Shown: positions 35,287-45,180 of the stretch, in pieces | Layout of the letters: the number at the start of each line of letters is the position of its first letter | Numbering within the stretch: the first letter of the stretch is position 1 | Assembly (NCBI GenBank): GCA_900317625.1 | Contig: ONHK01000001.1 | Location: 62,001 to 126,000, forward strand | Reading direction: 5' to 3' | DNA from: an uncultured Treponema sp. | GTDB lineage: Bacteria > Spirochaetota > Spirochaetia > Treponematales > Treponemataceae | Length of the DNA stretch: 64,000 nt | Translations under genes and position numbers: made by a program | Notes under the pieces: model-generated | Seen by the model: the letters and a program-made list of their open reading frames with translations, nothing else | Databases searched by the model: none | Told to the model about the DNA's origin: nothing

Positions 35287-35487
35287 CAAAAAAAGAAAAA
35301 ATTTTAGTTTTTTTTTCAGATTTTTTTGTTACAAAGATTATTTTAAAAATTCCAAATTTTTAAGACTTTTGGAAAAAAATATCCAGATTTACAGTCCAGA
35401 AAATTGAAGAAATTTACAGCTAAAACTCAATTTTTTTAACAGCTCAAAAAAAAATCACTTTTTTTTTAAATTTTTGCATTTTGACTA
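35287..35487. other. AT-rich intergenic stretch, no gene seen
   Basis: About 200 bases dominated by A and T runs between the divergent small-RNA and tRNA promoters. I see no frame, hairpin or repeat. The phased tracts could be curved DNA or UP elements for both promoters. Confidence 0.6.
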
Positions 35488-35516
35488 TTGACACTTTTTT
35501 TTATATTTTATATATT
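35488..35516 (+). promoter_or_regulatory. Promoter of tRNA-Lys
   Basis: TTGACA (35488-35493), 17 bp, TATATT (35511-35516); the mature tRNA begins at 35540. Confidence 0.75.
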
Positions 35517-35539
35517 AATGAAGCATTCACGAAATGCAG

Positions 35540-35612
35540 GGGCTATTAGCTCAGGTGGTAGAGCACCGCCCTTTTAAGGCGGCTGTCGATGGTTCGAGTC
35601 CATCATAGCTCA
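35540..35612 (+). tRNA. tRNA-Lys (anticodon TTT)
   Basis: 73 nt. The acceptor stem GGGCTAT pairs with ATAGCTC (one G-T). The D arm has AGCTCAGGTGGTAGAGC. The anticodon stem-loop is CCGCC-CTTTTAA-GGCGG with anticodon TTT, and the T arm holds GGTTCGAGTCC. The CCA end is not encoded. It reads AAA and AAG codons, which are very abundant in this A-rich genome. Confidence 0.97.
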
Positions 35613-35614
35613 CA

Positions 35615-35653
35615 AAAGACTGTTCAGTTTATATTGAACAGTCTTTTTTTTTT
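35615..35653 (+). terminator. Terminator of tRNA-Lys
   Basis: AAAGACTGTTCA (35615-35626) pairs with TGAACAGTCTTT (35635-35646), 12 bp, followed by more T to 35653. The right arm also contains the TTGAAC proposed as the recO -35. Confidence 0.9.
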
Positions 35654-35662
35654 GTTTATATT
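35634..35662 (+). promoter_or_regulatory. Promoter of recO, overlapping the tRNA terminator
   Basis: TTGAAC (35634-35639), 17 bp, TATATT (35657-35662). The predicted start is the A of the recO ATG at 35669, so the message would be leaderless. Confidence 0.55.
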
Positions 35663-35668
35663 TATTTT

Positions 35669-36412
35669 ATGCCTAAATCGCTTTTTACTTTGGCAACTGT
35701 CATTTCGATAAAACCTAGCGGAAAAAATAATTCTTCTGTAACTTTTTTAGCTCAAAATGAGGGAATCCTTTACGCGACAATGTACGGCGGACCAAAAAGC
35801 AAAATGAAATCACTTGTTTCTCCGTGGAATACAGGAATGGCTTATTTTTCTGTTACAACTGCCGGAAATTATAAAATTTCTGATTTTGATGTAAAAACCT
35901 ACAGACTTTCGTTCAGGGAAAATCTTTTAAAATTCTGGGCCGCTTCCCTTGCCGCAGAAATTGCAATGAAAACAAAATGCGCAGGAAGTCCGGCAAAATG
36001 CTGGGCACTTACAAACGGTTTTTTGGACGGGCTTGAGCTTTGCACAGAAAACGAGCAATGCACAGCCGGATTAATAAGATTTTTATGGCGGTACCTTGCG
36101 ATTTTGGGAATCCAGCCGGATGCTTCAACTTGCTGCTACTGCGGTAAAAAAATAGAAGGCGGAGCTTTTTTTAATATTGCGGAAAATGGATTCTGCTGCA
36201 AAAACTGCACCCAGAACAAAAGTCCGCTGGAAATTACACAAAACGGAATTGAATATCTTTCAGCAATTTCAAATTTATCGCCAAAAGATGCAAGAAAAAT
36301 TCCTTTCTATAAAGAAAGCGTTTCTTCTGTAAAGCAGCTTGTTTTTTATCTTATTGAAAATGCCTGCGGAACGGAACTTGTTTCTTTAAAAACTGGAGCC
36401 GGAATATTATAA
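35669..36412 (+). CDS. recO: DNA repair protein RecO
   Basis: 247 residues. An N-terminal OB fold (about 1-80, with LATVISIKPSGKNNSSVTF and TMYGGPKSK) is followed by a helical domain and a zinc site CCYCGK...CCKNC (about residues 152-180). It loads RecA onto SSB-coated single strands in the RecFOR pathway. There is no Shine-Dalgarno sequence; a promoter places the start codon at +1. The downstream 36413-36712 region is non-coding. Confidence 0.92.
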   Translation: MPKSLFTLATVISIKPSGKNNSSVTFLAQNEGILYATMYGGPKSKMKSLVSPWNTGMAYFSVTTAGNYKISDFDVKTYRLSFRENLLKFWAASLAAEIAMKTKCAGSPAKCWALTNGFLDGLELCTENEQCTAGLIRFLWRYLAILGIQPDASTCCYCGKKIEGGAFFNIAENGFCCKNCTQNKSPLEITQNGIEYLSAISNLSPKDARKIPFYKESVSSVKQLVFYLIENACGTELVSLKTGAGIL

Positions 36413-36439
36413 ATATTCATACGCAGAGATTTTTTAGGC

Positions 36440-36570
36440 GAATGTGGCAGAGATTGTAAGGGCAACGAAGTTGTTCCGGAGCGAAGTGGAACGGAGCGCA
36501 GGAATGGGCGGTAGCGCAAACCCTGAAAAGCCCGGTTTTTGAACGTTTGCTTTTGCAAATGTTCAAAAAG
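36440..36570. repeat. GC-rich intergenic element with repeats and a terminal hairpin
   Basis: The 300-base gap between recO and the phosphorylase gene holds a block clearly richer in GC than its surroundings. It contains CGGAGCG twice (36477-36483 and 36492-36498), a GTTCC/GGAAC dyad (36473-36477 and 36488-36492), and a GCGC-flanked segment. A 15-bp hairpin, TTTTTGAACGTTTGC with GCAAATGTTCAAAAA (36536-36550 and 36555-36569), closes the block. There is no T tract after the stem, so it is not a normal terminator. It looks like a dispersed repeat or a remnant element, but I cannot compare other genomic copies. The rest of the gap holds a TATAAT at 36635-36640, a possible -10 for the next gene. 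Confidence 0.5.
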
Positions 36571-36712
36571 CCACCCATATAAAAAGAAAAATAGCCAAAC
36601 TAATCTTAAAGTTTTTTTGTTAATCTTGTTTGCGTATAATCAACATTTAAGGTAACATATAGGCGATTAATCATTCTGAAAAAGTCAAATCTTGTATGAA
36701 CGGGTGGATTTT

Positions 36713-38071
36713 ATGAGAGCAACTGACATCATTATGAAAAAGCGTGGAACTTTTGTTCGTTCAAAGGATGGAAAACAGGAACTGACAGGAAATACGGTTC
36801 TTTCTGCGGAAGAAATAAAATTCATTGTGGACGGATATGTGGCTGGAACGATTCCTGATTATCAGATTTCGGCTTTTTTGATGGCAGTTTATTTTAATGG
36901 AATGACTTTTGAGGAAACCGGAATTATGACGGACTGCATGCTTCATTCCGGGGAAACAATTCAGACGCATGGATATGAAAATATTGGTCTGACCGGACCT
37001 TTTGTGGATAAACATTCAACTGGTGGTGTTGGCGATAAAATTTCGCTTCCGCTTGCACCGATTGCGGCGGCTTGTGGAATTCAAGTTCCTATGATGAGCG
37101 GGCGCGCGTTGGGGCACACTGGCGGAACGCTGGACAAACTTGAGTCAATCAACGGATACAAAGTTGGGCTTACACCTGATGAATTTAGAAAAATAATTGC
37201 TGAAACTGGATTCGCAATGACCGGGCAGACGAAAGAGATTGTTCCGGCGGACAGGCTTCTTTATGCTTTGCGTGATGTTACTGGCACGGTTGAATCAATT
37301 CCGCTGATAACATCCAGCATTCTTTCTAAAAAAATTGCGGAAGGTGCGGATTCCCTTGTTTTTGATGTAAAATGTGGTTCCGGTGCGTTTATGAAATCCC
37401 TGCCGGACGCTGAAATGCTCGCCTCATTTCTTGTGAAAACCGCACAGGCCATGGAAAAAAATGCGGCAGCCTTAATAACTGACATGAGCACGCCGCTTGG
37501 TCTGAAAATTGGAAATTTCCTTGAGATTGAAGAAACCCTCGACTGCCTGAAAGGAATCGGTCCGGAAGATGTTATGGAAGAAACGTATGCTTTGGCGGCG
37601 GAAATGATTCTTCTTGGGAAAAAAGCCTCTTCAAGAAAAAATGCGCTGGAAATGGCAAAAAATGCTGTTGAATCTGGAAAGGCATACAGTCTTTTTATGG
37701 AAAATGTAAAAGCACAGGGCGGAAATCCACAGGAAATTGAGGCGCAATATGGAAAGCGCAGAAGCAAGTTCAAGACTGAGCTTTGCGCTTCTGAATCAGG
37801 ATATATTTTTATTGAAGCATATAAAACAGGTCTTGCCGGCGTTACTTTGGGCGTTGGACGAAACAAGACTTCTGATCCGGTTTGTGCAGATGCAGGAATG
37901 ATTCTGCACGCAACAAGCGGAACTTACGTAAACAAAGGCGATATTATAATGGAGATTTTCGGAAAGGATGAAAATTGCCTTGAGCCGGCAAAAAAACAGC
38001 TGGAAGAAGCCGTTTCCTATTCTGATGAAAAACCTGAAAAACAACCTTTGATTTACAAAATAATTCAATAG
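36713..38071 (+). CDS. Pyrimidine-nucleoside (thymidine) phosphorylase
   Basis: 452 residues from the ATG at 36713 with GGTGGA 5-6 nt upstream; an in-frame start 21 nt earlier is unlikely. The family signature SGRALGHTGGTLDKLES is near residue 115, the phosphate loop KHSTGGVGDKISLPLAP near 90, and SKKIAEGADSLVFDVKCGSGAFM near 200. It cleaves thymidine or uridine with phosphate for nucleoside salvage. Whether it is DeoA or Pdp cannot be settled by sequence reading alone. It precedes recJ by 36 nt. Confidence 0.93.
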   Translation: MRATDIIMKKRGTFVRSKDGKQELTGNTVLSAEEIKFIVDGYVAGTIPDYQISAFLMAVYFNGMTFEETGIMTDCMLHSGETIQTHGYENIGLTGPFVDKHSTGGVGDKISLPLAPIAAACGIQVPMMSGRALGHTGGTLDKLESINGYKVGLTPDEFRKIIAETGFAMTGQTKEIVPADRLLYALRDVTGTVESIPLITSSILSKKIAEGADSLVFDVKCGSGAFMKSLPDAEMLASFLVKTAQAMEKNAAALITDMSTPLGLKIGNFLEIEETLDCLKGIGPEDVMEETYALAAEMILLGKKASSRKNALEMAKNAVESGKAYSLFMENVKAQGGNPQEIEAQYGKRRSKFKTELCASESGYIFIEAYKTGLAGVTLGVGRNKTSDPVCADAGMILHATSGTYVNKGDIIMEIFGKDENCLEPAKKQLEEAVSYSDEKPEKQPLIYKIIQ

Positions 38072-38107
38072 ATTGCCTCTAAAGAATATCTCAAGGATAA
38101 TTCTAAA

Positions 38108-40252
38108 TTGAAAAAATTTAACAAAAAAAATGTTGGCCGCGACGAAGTAATGAAACTTCACACAAAATTCGGGCTTTCTCAGCTTGAAGCGGCGGTTTTT
38201 GCACGACGGGGAATCACTTCCGGCGAATCTCTGATGTATTTTCTTGAAACTGATAAAAGATTTATGCATCAGCCTTTTGAATTCAGCAGCATGGAAGATG
38301 CAGTAAGCAGAATTTCTGACGCAATTGATGAGGGCGAAAAAGTTCTTATCTTTGGCGACAAAGATGTTGATGGAATAACAAGCACCGCGATTCTTTATGG
38401 ATATTTGAAGTCGCAGGGGCTTGATGTTTCTTGCAGGATTCCTATGGGCGATGACGCTTACGGGCTTTCTATGGAAGCAGTTGATTCATTTGCAAAAGAT
38501 TACGGCTCGCTGATAATTACGGTTGACTGCGGAATTTCAAATGTTCAGGAGATTGCACACGCAAACGAGCTTGGAATCGATGTGATTGTTACAGACCATC
38601 ATAATCCACCGGAAAATCTTCCTGACGCGGCAGTTTTTCTTGATCCAAAACTTGCGGATTCTGGCTATCCATTTAAAGATATTTCTGGAGCGGCAGTGGC
38701 TTTTAAACTTGTTCAGGCTTTGAGGTTCAGAAAATCCGAGCTTTTTGGGCAGGACATTTCTCTTTTGGATGTTCAAAAACTTTCAGATGGAAAATTCAAG
38801 CTGGATATTTTAAAGACAAGAAATCTTGTAAAAAAACAGAATTATTCAAAAATTTTTGAAGCAGGATTCGGACCGATCTCAAACACGAATTTGCCGTCAT
38901 TTCTGCGTGGACAGCAAATTTTCTGCTGGAATAAAAAACTTGTTTCTTCCTATTTAAAAGAGATTTTTGGTTCTGGCGTTGAATTTGAAATGCTTGACAT
39001 GCAGCAGGAAATCGCAAAAGCAATTCCGGCTGTTCAGGGAAAAAATTTGACACAAATCAAGGAAATGTCAAAATTTGCAAAATACGCAGACTCTCAAGTT
39101 GAAGAAATTGACGGTTTTTACAGCATTTTTGTTACGTTCACGGAACTTTCAGACTCAAAGATTTTTCCAAAGCACTCCGCGGATGCAGTTCAGGATCTTC
39201 AGCTTGTTGGAATTGCAGCTCTCGCAGACATAATGCCGATGCAAAATGAAAACCGGATTTTTGTAAAAAATGCGCTGAACGCAATAAATGGCGGAAAAAC
39301 AAGAAAAGGAATCGCTGAGCTTATCGCAAGGCTTGATCTTGCCGGAAAAGAGTTAACCTCAACAGATCTTTCCTGGAAAATAATCCCCGCACTAAATGCC
39401 TCAGGCCGCATGGGACAATCAAATGTAAGCCTTGAGCTTCTTATTGCAGAGGACGCGTCTGAACGGAATCGGCTTGCAGGCAAAATCATTGAATTAAATG
39501 AAGACCGAAAACATTTTGTTTCGGAAGGTGAAATGTACACAGCAAAACAGGCAGAAGAAAACTTTCACAAATTCAATGAGAAACTTTGTGTTGTAACCGA
39601 CGAAAAAATCAACCGCGGTGTAACTGGAATTCTTGCCGCAAAAATAATGAACAAATACAATGTGCCTTCCCTTGCAATAACATTTCTGGATAATATTGCA
39701 ATTGGTTCAATGAGGAGCTGCCGTTCAATTGTTGCCACAAAATTTCTGGACGCATTTGGTGAAGGATTTTTTATAAATCACGGCGGACACGACGCGGCGG
39801 CAGGATTCAGTTTCACAAAAGACAAGCTGAATGAATTCATGAGAAAAGCGTGGATGCTTTCGCGTCAATTTAATCTTGAAGCGGAAGAAGAATCAATAAA
39901 TGTTGACGCAGAACTTCCGGCCGAATACATAACGCCTGAACTTTTGCATCTTGTTGACCGTTTTGAACCTTATGGCGAGCAGAACAAGGAACTTATATTT
40001 GTCTCAAAAAATTTAAAGCTGCAGGATGGAATTCCAATCGGAAAATCAAAAATCCAAAGCCTAAAACTGATTTTTGACTGCGGAAAATACAAATTTCCGG
40101 CAATGTTCTGGGGACAGGCTGAACGGCTGAACAGAGATTTCAAGACCGGCGATAACATGAACATTTTGTACACAGTTTCAAAAAATTCATTCAAGGGAAA
40201 TATTACTCCGCAAATGATTCTAATCGACGCGGAAACTAAAAAAGAAATATAA
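38108..40252 (+). CDS. recJ: Single-stranded-DNA exonuclease RecJ
   Basis: 714 residues from a TTG at 38108 with AAGGA about 10 nt upstream. The DHH phosphoesterase motifs are IFGDKDVDGITSTAILYG (about 80), TVDCGISN (about 140), VTDHHNPPE (about 160) and the GGHDAAAGFSF of the DHHA1 domain (about 560). An OB-fold tail follows. Motif I reads DKDVDG where many have DYDADG, but the metal-binding Asp residues are kept. An insertion of about 130 residues (about 215-350) between motifs makes it longer than E. coli RecJ (577). It degrades single strands 5' to 3' in recombination and mismatch repair. Confidence 0.92.
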   Translation: MKKFNKKNVGRDEVMKLHTKFGLSQLEAAVFARRGITSGESLMYFLETDKRFMHQPFEFSSMEDAVSRISDAIDEGEKVLIFGDKDVDGITSTAILYGYLKSQGLDVSCRIPMGDDAYGLSMEAVDSFAKDYGSLIITVDCGISNVQEIAHANELGIDVIVTDHHNPPENLPDAAVFLDPKLADSGYPFKDISGAAVAFKLVQALRFRKSELFGQDISLLDVQKLSDGKFKLDILKTRNLVKKQNYSKIFEAGFGPISNTNLPSFLRGQQIFCWNKKLVSSYLKEIFGSGVEFEMLDMQQEIAKAIPAVQGKNLTQIKEMSKFAKYADSQVEEIDGFYSIFVTFTELSDSKIFPKHSADAVQDLQLVGIAALADIMPMQNENRIFVKNALNAINGGKTRKGIAELIARLDLAGKELTSTDLSWKIIPALNASGRMGQSNVSLELLIAEDASERNRLAGKIIELNEDRKHFVSEGEMYTAKQAEENFHKFNEKLCVVTDEKINRGVTGILAAKIMNKYNVPSLAITFLDNIAIGSMRSCRSIVATKFLDAFGEGFFINHGGHDAAAGFSFTKDKLNEFMRKAWMLSRQFNLEAEEESINVDAELPAEYITPELLHLVDRFEPYGEQNKELIFVSKNLKLQDGIPIGKSKIQSLKLIFDCGKYKFPAMFWGQAERLNRDFKTGDNMNILYTVSKNSFKGNITPQMILIDAETKKEI

Positions 40253-40269
40253 AAATCTATGGAGTAAAA

Positions 40270-41244
40270 ATGAAAAAACTTACAGCAATTGCGGCAATTT
40301 TTATTATCGGGAACGGAATTCTTTTTGCGAACACAGTTTCCTTTCAAAATGCTTATTGCAGCGGAACGATAACTTACAATGAAAAAGCAAAACCCGGCGA
40401 AGCAATCTGGGCTAGACTGAATATGAAAATTGAAAAACGGCGGAAAAATTCTGCGGAACCAGTCGCGGTGATTCAGCTTGTAAAAGATGACAAAAAAATT
40501 GACTCTGCAAAATTCTATCATTTGAATTCAAAAGGAAAACGGCAGACAAATCCAGAAATGCTCGCGGGGCTTCCGCTTTCAATCTGGCTAGACATGGCAC
40601 AAAATTATTCAATAAAAGTTATTTTTTCCACAGGAACAGAAGACACTCCAAAAGAAGCGATTCTTCCGTTCACACTTGAAAATATTGAATGGGAAAAAGA
40701 AATAATTCCGCTTGATGAAAAAAATTCAGAAATTCGGCAAGATATGAGTCCGGAACGGCTTGCCCAAATTGAAAAATTGAACAATATTCTTGGAACTGTA
40801 ATGGAAAATGATGTTTACAGCATAAAACCTTTCATTCAGCCTGTAAAATCAAACCGCTACACTGCCCATTTCGGTGATCAGAGGATTTACAAATACACAA
40901 ACGGAAAAACAGCCGCCTCTCCTCACTACGGAAACGATTACGGTGTTCCAGAAGGAACTGAAGTTGTTGCCTGCGCGGAAGGCCGGGTTGTTATGGCAGA
41001 AAACAGAATCTCTACAGGATGGTCGGTTGTGATTGAACATCTTCCGGGACTCTACAGCCTTTATTACCACATGAAAAGTTTGAACGTAAAAGAAAATGAC
41101 TACGTAAAAGCCGGGGAAAAAATCGGACTTTCAGGTTCAACTGGACTTGCAACAGGTCCGCATCTTCATTGGGAAGTAAGACTGAATATGGCGGCTTTAA
41201 AACCTGAATTTTTTATGCAGGATTTTACTCAGAGCGGACAATAA
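40270..41244 (+). CDS. Secreted M23 (LytM-type) peptidase
   Basis: 324 residues. A signal peptide spans residues 1-20 (GNGILFAN). The C-terminal M23 domain (about 195-315) has zinc ligands His219 and Asp223 (HYGNDYGV) and His300, with His298 catalytic (GPHLHWEV). YYHMKSL gives another conserved His. It should act on peptidoglycan cross-bridges in the periplasm. The N-terminal 190 residues are beta-rich and unassigned. It overlaps the convergent membrane-protein gene by 20 nt. Confidence 0.9.
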   Translation: MKKLTAIAAIFIIGNGILFANTVSFQNAYCSGTITYNEKAKPGEAIWARLNMKIEKRRKNSAEPVAVIQLVKDDKKIDSAKFYHLNSKGKRQTNPEMLAGLPLSIWLDMAQNYSIKVIFSTGTEDTPKEAILPFTLENIEWEKEIIPLDEKNSEIRQDMSPERLAQIEKLNNILGTVMENDVYSIKPFIQPVKSNRYTAHFGDQRIYKYTNGKTAASPHYGNDYGVPEGTEVVACAEGRVVMAENRISTGWSVVIEHLPGLYSLYYHMKSLNVKENDYVKAGEKIGLSGSTGLATGPHLHWEVRLNMAALKPEFFMQDFTQSGQ

Positions 41245-41803
41245 GTTTTCCATTTTCTGCAAAAACACCGTAATTTTTTCCAGTTTCGCAGCCAGAAAGA
41301 TTTACAGTGGTTTTGTTCAAGGCAAAATAAAAAATCCGGTATAAACCTTTTCGCTGAAAATCATCCGTGCCTAAAAAACACTGATGATTTTTTACAAAAT
41401 ACCGCACAAAATATGAACTTGACTTTCGTTCAAGAATATTCTGGTTCACTGAAACAGAATTTGTTCCATAAATTCTTTCAGGAAAAAAGTAGGTTTTATT
41501 CAAAAAAGATGTGCTTCTAAAAGTTACAGTAAGATAAAGCTGCGGCCAGGAACGTTCAATCACCGCAATTTCCGCACCGCTTCTGTCCAGAACTGAAATT
41601 TTTGCGCTTACAGTTTCTCCCTCAGGATTTTCACTTGAACCAAACAGCATGACACGTAGAATCTGGTCATTGTCCTGTGGAATTTTTTGAACAAAATAAT
41701 AACATTGAAGATAACCGACTAGCTGCAAAACAAGCAAAATTCCTGCAACTGAAAAGAGAATAGAAAAAAATAATTTTCGCCTGCTGAGTTTTTTTACAGC
41801 CAT
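41225..41803 (-). CDS. Single-pass membrane protein of unknown function
   Basis: 192 residues. A basic N-terminus (KKLSRRK) and one helix (about residues 11-31) anchor a periplasmic beta-rich domain. There are four Cys (34, 139, 170 and one within the helix boundary at most), and two of the periplasmic ones could form a disulfide. I do not recognise the family. Its ATG is 3 nt from the ligA stop on the upstream side, so it belongs to the trmB-ligA transcript. Confidence 0.65.
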   Translation of the reverse strand: MAVKKLSRRKLFFSILFSVAGILLVLQLVGYLQCYYFVQKIPQDNDQILRVMLFGSSENPEGETVSAKISVLDRSGAEIAVIERSWPQLYLTVTFRSTSFLNKTYFFPERIYGTNSVSVNQNILERKSSSYFVRYFVKNHQCFLGTDDFQRKGLYRIFYFALNKTTVNLSGCETGKNYGVFAENGKLIVRSE

Positions 41804-41806
41804 GAA

Positions 41807-43762
41807 TTATCTTCCAATCAATTTTAAGAATTGTTTTTCATCAATAACAGGAATTCCAAACTTTACCGCTTTTTGATTTTTAGAAGAGCCAGACTCTTTG
41901 TCATTTGTAACAAGATAAGAAAGATCTTTTGTAACGCTGGATTTGCAAGTTCCACCGTTTTCTTTTACAAATGCTTCGGCATCCGCCCTTTTCATTGAAA
42001 AAAGTTCGCCAGTAAAACAGAAAGATTTTCCTGCAAGAATTCCACCGCCAATCTCCTTTATTTTTATGACATTTTTTGCAAGATAAAGCATTTCCTCTTT
42101 ATTTTCAGCAAGTCCTTCAACAGCAATATTTGCCATAGTTTCTGCAAATCCATAAATTCTGGCACATTCATCTTTCGTCATTTCCAGAAGTTTTTCAAGA
42201 GAATTAAAACCTGCGGCAACGAGTTTTTCTACAGTTGTTTCACCGATTCCTTCAATATCAAATCCGGCAACAAAAACAGAAAGCGGCAGCTCACGTTTTG
42301 CCTGAATTGATTTCACAACTTTTTGTGCGCCAAGAGATTTTTTTTCGTTCGCAATGCTGCTCTCATTCAAAAAAAACGGAGTCAAATCTTCTTCTGTAAG
42401 CGAATATAAATCTGTAATCGACTTTACTTTTCCGCTTTTAAAAAGCTCGTTCACAAGGGTTTCACCAAGATCGCGGATATCAACAACAGAATTCCATTTC
42501 ATAAGCTGATGCAGAACCCGCTTTTCGCAAGATTTGTTCGGACAAAAAAGGCGGCTTCCTTCATCCACAAGTTTTGTTCCGCAACATTCACATTTTTCAG
42601 GCATTTTTACAGGAATTTCGTTTTCTTCCTGCTCATGAATCACACTTTCAATTTTTGGAATTATTTCACCACGCTTTACAACAACAACTTTGCATCCGAT
42701 TTTTACCCCAAGAGCACGCATTGTGTCTGGATTTGCAAGGCTTGCCCGCTGAACCATTGTTCCATTCAACGCAACTTCGTCAAAAACCGCAACCGGCGTG
42801 TATGTACCGCCATTTATGCTCCATTCCACATTTTTCAGCGTTGAAACAGCTTCCTCAAGGCTGAATTTAAATGCAATCTGCCTGTCAGGGCGATTCCGGC
42901 TTGCATCCGCGTGATCAATTTTTCGTTCTTTTACAACAAGACCGTCAATATCATAATCAAGATTTTTTCGTTCTTCCATCACGCGCGCACGGTAATCAAT
43001 AACTTCTTTAGGATTTTTTGCAATAAAAAGCGGACAGACACTGAATCCCAATTTTTCCAGCCATTTTATTTTACCTTCCTCATCAGAAAATGGCTGCGTT
43101 CCGCTCGTTGACCACGCATCATAAGTTATCAGTTTTAAATATTCGCAGCCGTCGCCATCTTTTCGCTTCATAAGACCATTTGCGGCATTCCGGCAATTAG
43201 CTTTATCTGAAAATTTTTCAGCATGAACATCGTGAGTCATTATAACTTCGCCACGAATTCCGCCAGTATAATCAATTGTTATAAAATCTGAGTCAACAAG
43301 CGCAGGAAGAACACCGTTCATTTTTTTTGCGTTCGCCGTAATATCATCGCCAACTGAGCCGTCACCACGTGTAACAGCATGAATCAAATTTCCATGTTCA
43401 TACTGAAGCTCAAGGCTCGCCCCATCCAGCTTGTATTCAACAAGATATTCATCGTAAACGTGCTTTCCTGCCCAGGCAAGAAACTGCTCTGGAGTTGCAG
43501 CTTTTTCTTGGCTTCCCATCGGCATTACATGATGAAGTTTCGCAAAATTTCCGGAATCCGCACCAACTTTTTTTAGAACTTCATTTTCCGGATCCAAAGT
43601 TTTCAGTTCATCCCAAAGTTTATCAAATTCTGCGTCAGAAATTTCACCTTCACCATCATAATAACTTTTTTGATAGCGTTTTATAAGAGAAACCAATTCT
43701 TTTATTCTCAAAGCCTTGTCATTTTCCAGAGAAGCTTCGTCTACATCAAACAAATCATTCAT
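41807..43762 (-). CDS. ligA: NAD-dependent DNA ligase LigA
   Basis: 651 residues. Adenylation Lys111 lies in EYKLDGASL (KxDG). The Ia domain, OB fold, a four-Cys zinc finger (CECCGTKL...CPNKSCEKR, about 390-415), helix-hairpin-helix repeats and a C-terminal BRCT domain (about 575-651, [19 protein letters not shown]) follow in the usual order. It seals nicks using NAD. It overlaps trmB by 8 nt. Confidence 0.96.
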   Translation of the reverse strand: MNDLFDVDEASLENDKALRIKELVSLIKRYQKSYYDGEGEISDAEFDKLWDELKTLDPENEVLKKVGADSGNFAKLHHVMPMGSQEKAATPEQFLAWAGKHVYDEYLVEYKLDGASLELQYEHGNLIHAVTRGDGSVGDDITANAKKMNGVLPALVDSDFITIDYTGGIRGEVIMTHDVHAEKFSDKANCRNAANGLMKRKDGDGCEYLKLITYDAWSTSGTQPFSDEEGKIKWLEKLGFSVCPLFIAKNPKEVIDYRARVMEERKNLDYDIDGLVVKERKIDHADASRNRPDRQIAFKFSLEEAVSTLKNVEWSINGGTYTPVAVFDEVALNGTMVQRASLANPDTMRALGVKIGCKVVVVKRGEIIPKIESVIHEQEENEIPVKMPEKCECCGTKLVDEGSRLFCPNKSCEKRVLHQLMKWNSVVDIRDLGETLVNELFKSGKVKSITDLYSLTEEDLTPFFLNESSIANEKKSLGAQKVVKSIQAKRELPLSVFVAGFDIEGIGETTVEKLVAAGFNSLEKLLEMTKDECARIYGFAETMANIAVEGLAENKEEMLYLAKNVIKIKEIGGGILAGKSFCFTGELFSMKRADAEAFVKENGGTCKSSVTKDLSYLVTNDKESGSSKNQKAVKFGIPVIDEKQFLKLIGR

Positions 43763-44495
43763 CTTTTATAAAATAAAGCTCGTTTATAACGTGATCTTTC
43801 TCTAATCCTTTTCTTTCAAATTTTGTTTTTGGACGCCATTCCTGATGTTCCGCAAAACCTTCATATTTGTTGTGAAGTCCAGGAGTATGAGTCAACTGCT
43901 CAAGCGCAAAATCAGCGTATTCCTGCCAGTCTGTAACAAAATAAAGATAACCGCCTGGCGCAAGTTTCTTTGAAAAAAGATCTGTTCTAGGACGCTGAAT
44001 CATCCTTCGCTTGTGATGCCGTTTTTTCTGCCATGGATCTGGAAAAAATATATGAAATCCATTTACCGAACCGTCAACAACCATATTCTCAAGAACCTCA
44101 AGCGCATCATGTTCAATTATATAAAGATTTTTTAAATCTTTCGCCCGAATTTCTCCTAAAAGTTTTCCAACCCCAGGTGTATGAACTTCAATTCCTATAT
44201 AATTAACATCAGGATTCTGCTCCGCGATAATTGCAGTTGCAGTTCCCATTCCAAAACCAATCTCAATCACAACAGGATTTGTATTTCCGAAAATATCAAG
44301 AAAATTCAACTTTTTGTTTTCGTACGGAATGCACCAGACATTAGAAAGTTCCGCATAATCCCGCTCCTGAGCCGCTGTCATTCTGCCAGCACGAAGAACA
44401 TAAGTTTTTACCGCTCTATAAAACGGATTTTTCGAGGACACATCCTCAGAGCCATCTACAGTTTCCTGTTCTTTTTGCAGTTGTTCGTTACCCAT
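43755..44495 (-). CDS. trmB: tRNA (guanine-N7-)-methyltransferase TrmB
   Basis: 246 residues. The SAM loop is [21 protein letters not shown] (in part; about residues 75-95), followed by [13 protein letters not shown] and the TrmB signature [18 protein letters not shown] (about 150-167). [11 protein letters not shown] is also typical. It methylates G46 in the variable loop of tRNA. The first 45 residues are an extra, partly acidic extension. Confidence 0.95.
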   Translation of the reverse strand: MGNEQLQKEQETVDGSEDVSSKNPFYRAVKTYVLRAGRMTAAQERDYAELSNVWCIPYENKKLNFLDIFGNTNPVVIEIGFGMGTATAIIAEQNPDVNYIGIEVHTPGVGKLLGEIRAKDLKNLYIIEHDALEVLENMVVDGSVNGFHIFFPDPWQKKRHHKRRMIQRPRTDLFSKKLAPGGYLYFVTDWQEYADFALEQLTHTPGLHNKYEGFAEHQEWRPKTKFERKGLEKDHVINELYFIKDE

Positions 44496-44513
44496 AAAGT
44501 CCTTTTATTTTTA

Positions 44514-45179
44514 TTATTTATTCGTATCAGAATTCAATTTTTTATAAACAGGCGGCAAAATGCACACAACCGGATCATTTGTCGCCATATAAATTTTCCG
44601 GTAATAATTTGTCTTTTTGTCAAAGTTGAAAATTCTTGAATCTTCAGTCCAGTTTTGTTTTTTTGCACCAAAATAAAGAAGCGTATTTTTTTCGGAATAA
44701 AGCGCATATTGCTCAGTCGCATTTTCATTCAATATTGAAAAAACCTTTTCTGGCGTTGAATTCAAAAGTTTTTCATCGTAATTTATTAAAAAAGAGGAAG
44801 AAACTTCCTTTCCCTGTGCATCGGTATAAAAAAAATTGTAAATTCCAGATGGAATTTCGATTCCGTCAGGAGAAAGAAATTCTGCATAACCAGACCATTG
44901 CTTTTTGTCATTTGAGAAAACAGCCGGGTTAAGGCAATTCCACTCAAAATCTGTCGCAAGATTCTTTATGCGGATACTGTCAACGCGGCGCACCTCGCTT
45001 GAGATTTCAGCAAAAGCAGCCAGCCGCGCAGAAGGATTTTTTTCTTCTTCTGAAAAATCAAAAACGACATAACCTTTTGCAGTAACAAGTTCTGGCTCAG
45101 AATCTGAACAACCAGAAAAAAGCAAAATCACTGCAATAAGAAGAGAAAAAACTAGTCTTGATATGGGCACGTCTTTCAT
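44514..45179 (-). CDS. Lipoprotein of unknown function
   Basis: 221 residues. The lipobox LFSGC places lipidation at Cys24. The mature part has beta-rich segments (VRRVDSIRIKNLATDFEWNC, SGIYNFFYTDAQGKEV) reminiscent of an immunoglobulin-like fold, but no family is recognised. It begins 1 nt after the stop of the upstream GHKL-like gene, so the two are coupled. Confidence 0.7.
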   Translation of the reverse strand: MKDVPISRLVFSLLIAVILLFSGCSDSEPELVTAKGYVVFDFSEEEKNPSARLAAFAEISSEVRRVDSIRIKNLATDFEWNCLNPAVFSNDKKQWSGYAEFLSPDGIEIPSGIYNFFYTDAQGKEVSSSFLINYDEKLLNSTPEKVFSILNENATEQYALYSEKNTLLYFGAKKQNWTEDSRIFNFDKKTNYYRKIYMATNDPVVCILPPVYKKLNSDTNK

Positions 45180-45180
45180 A

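Noticed and set aside
36346-36558. Minus-strand frame of 70 codons across the GC-rich element
   Set aside because: It runs into recO antisense and has a low-complexity Ser/Pro/Leu/Arg composition; it looks like a by-product of the repeat.
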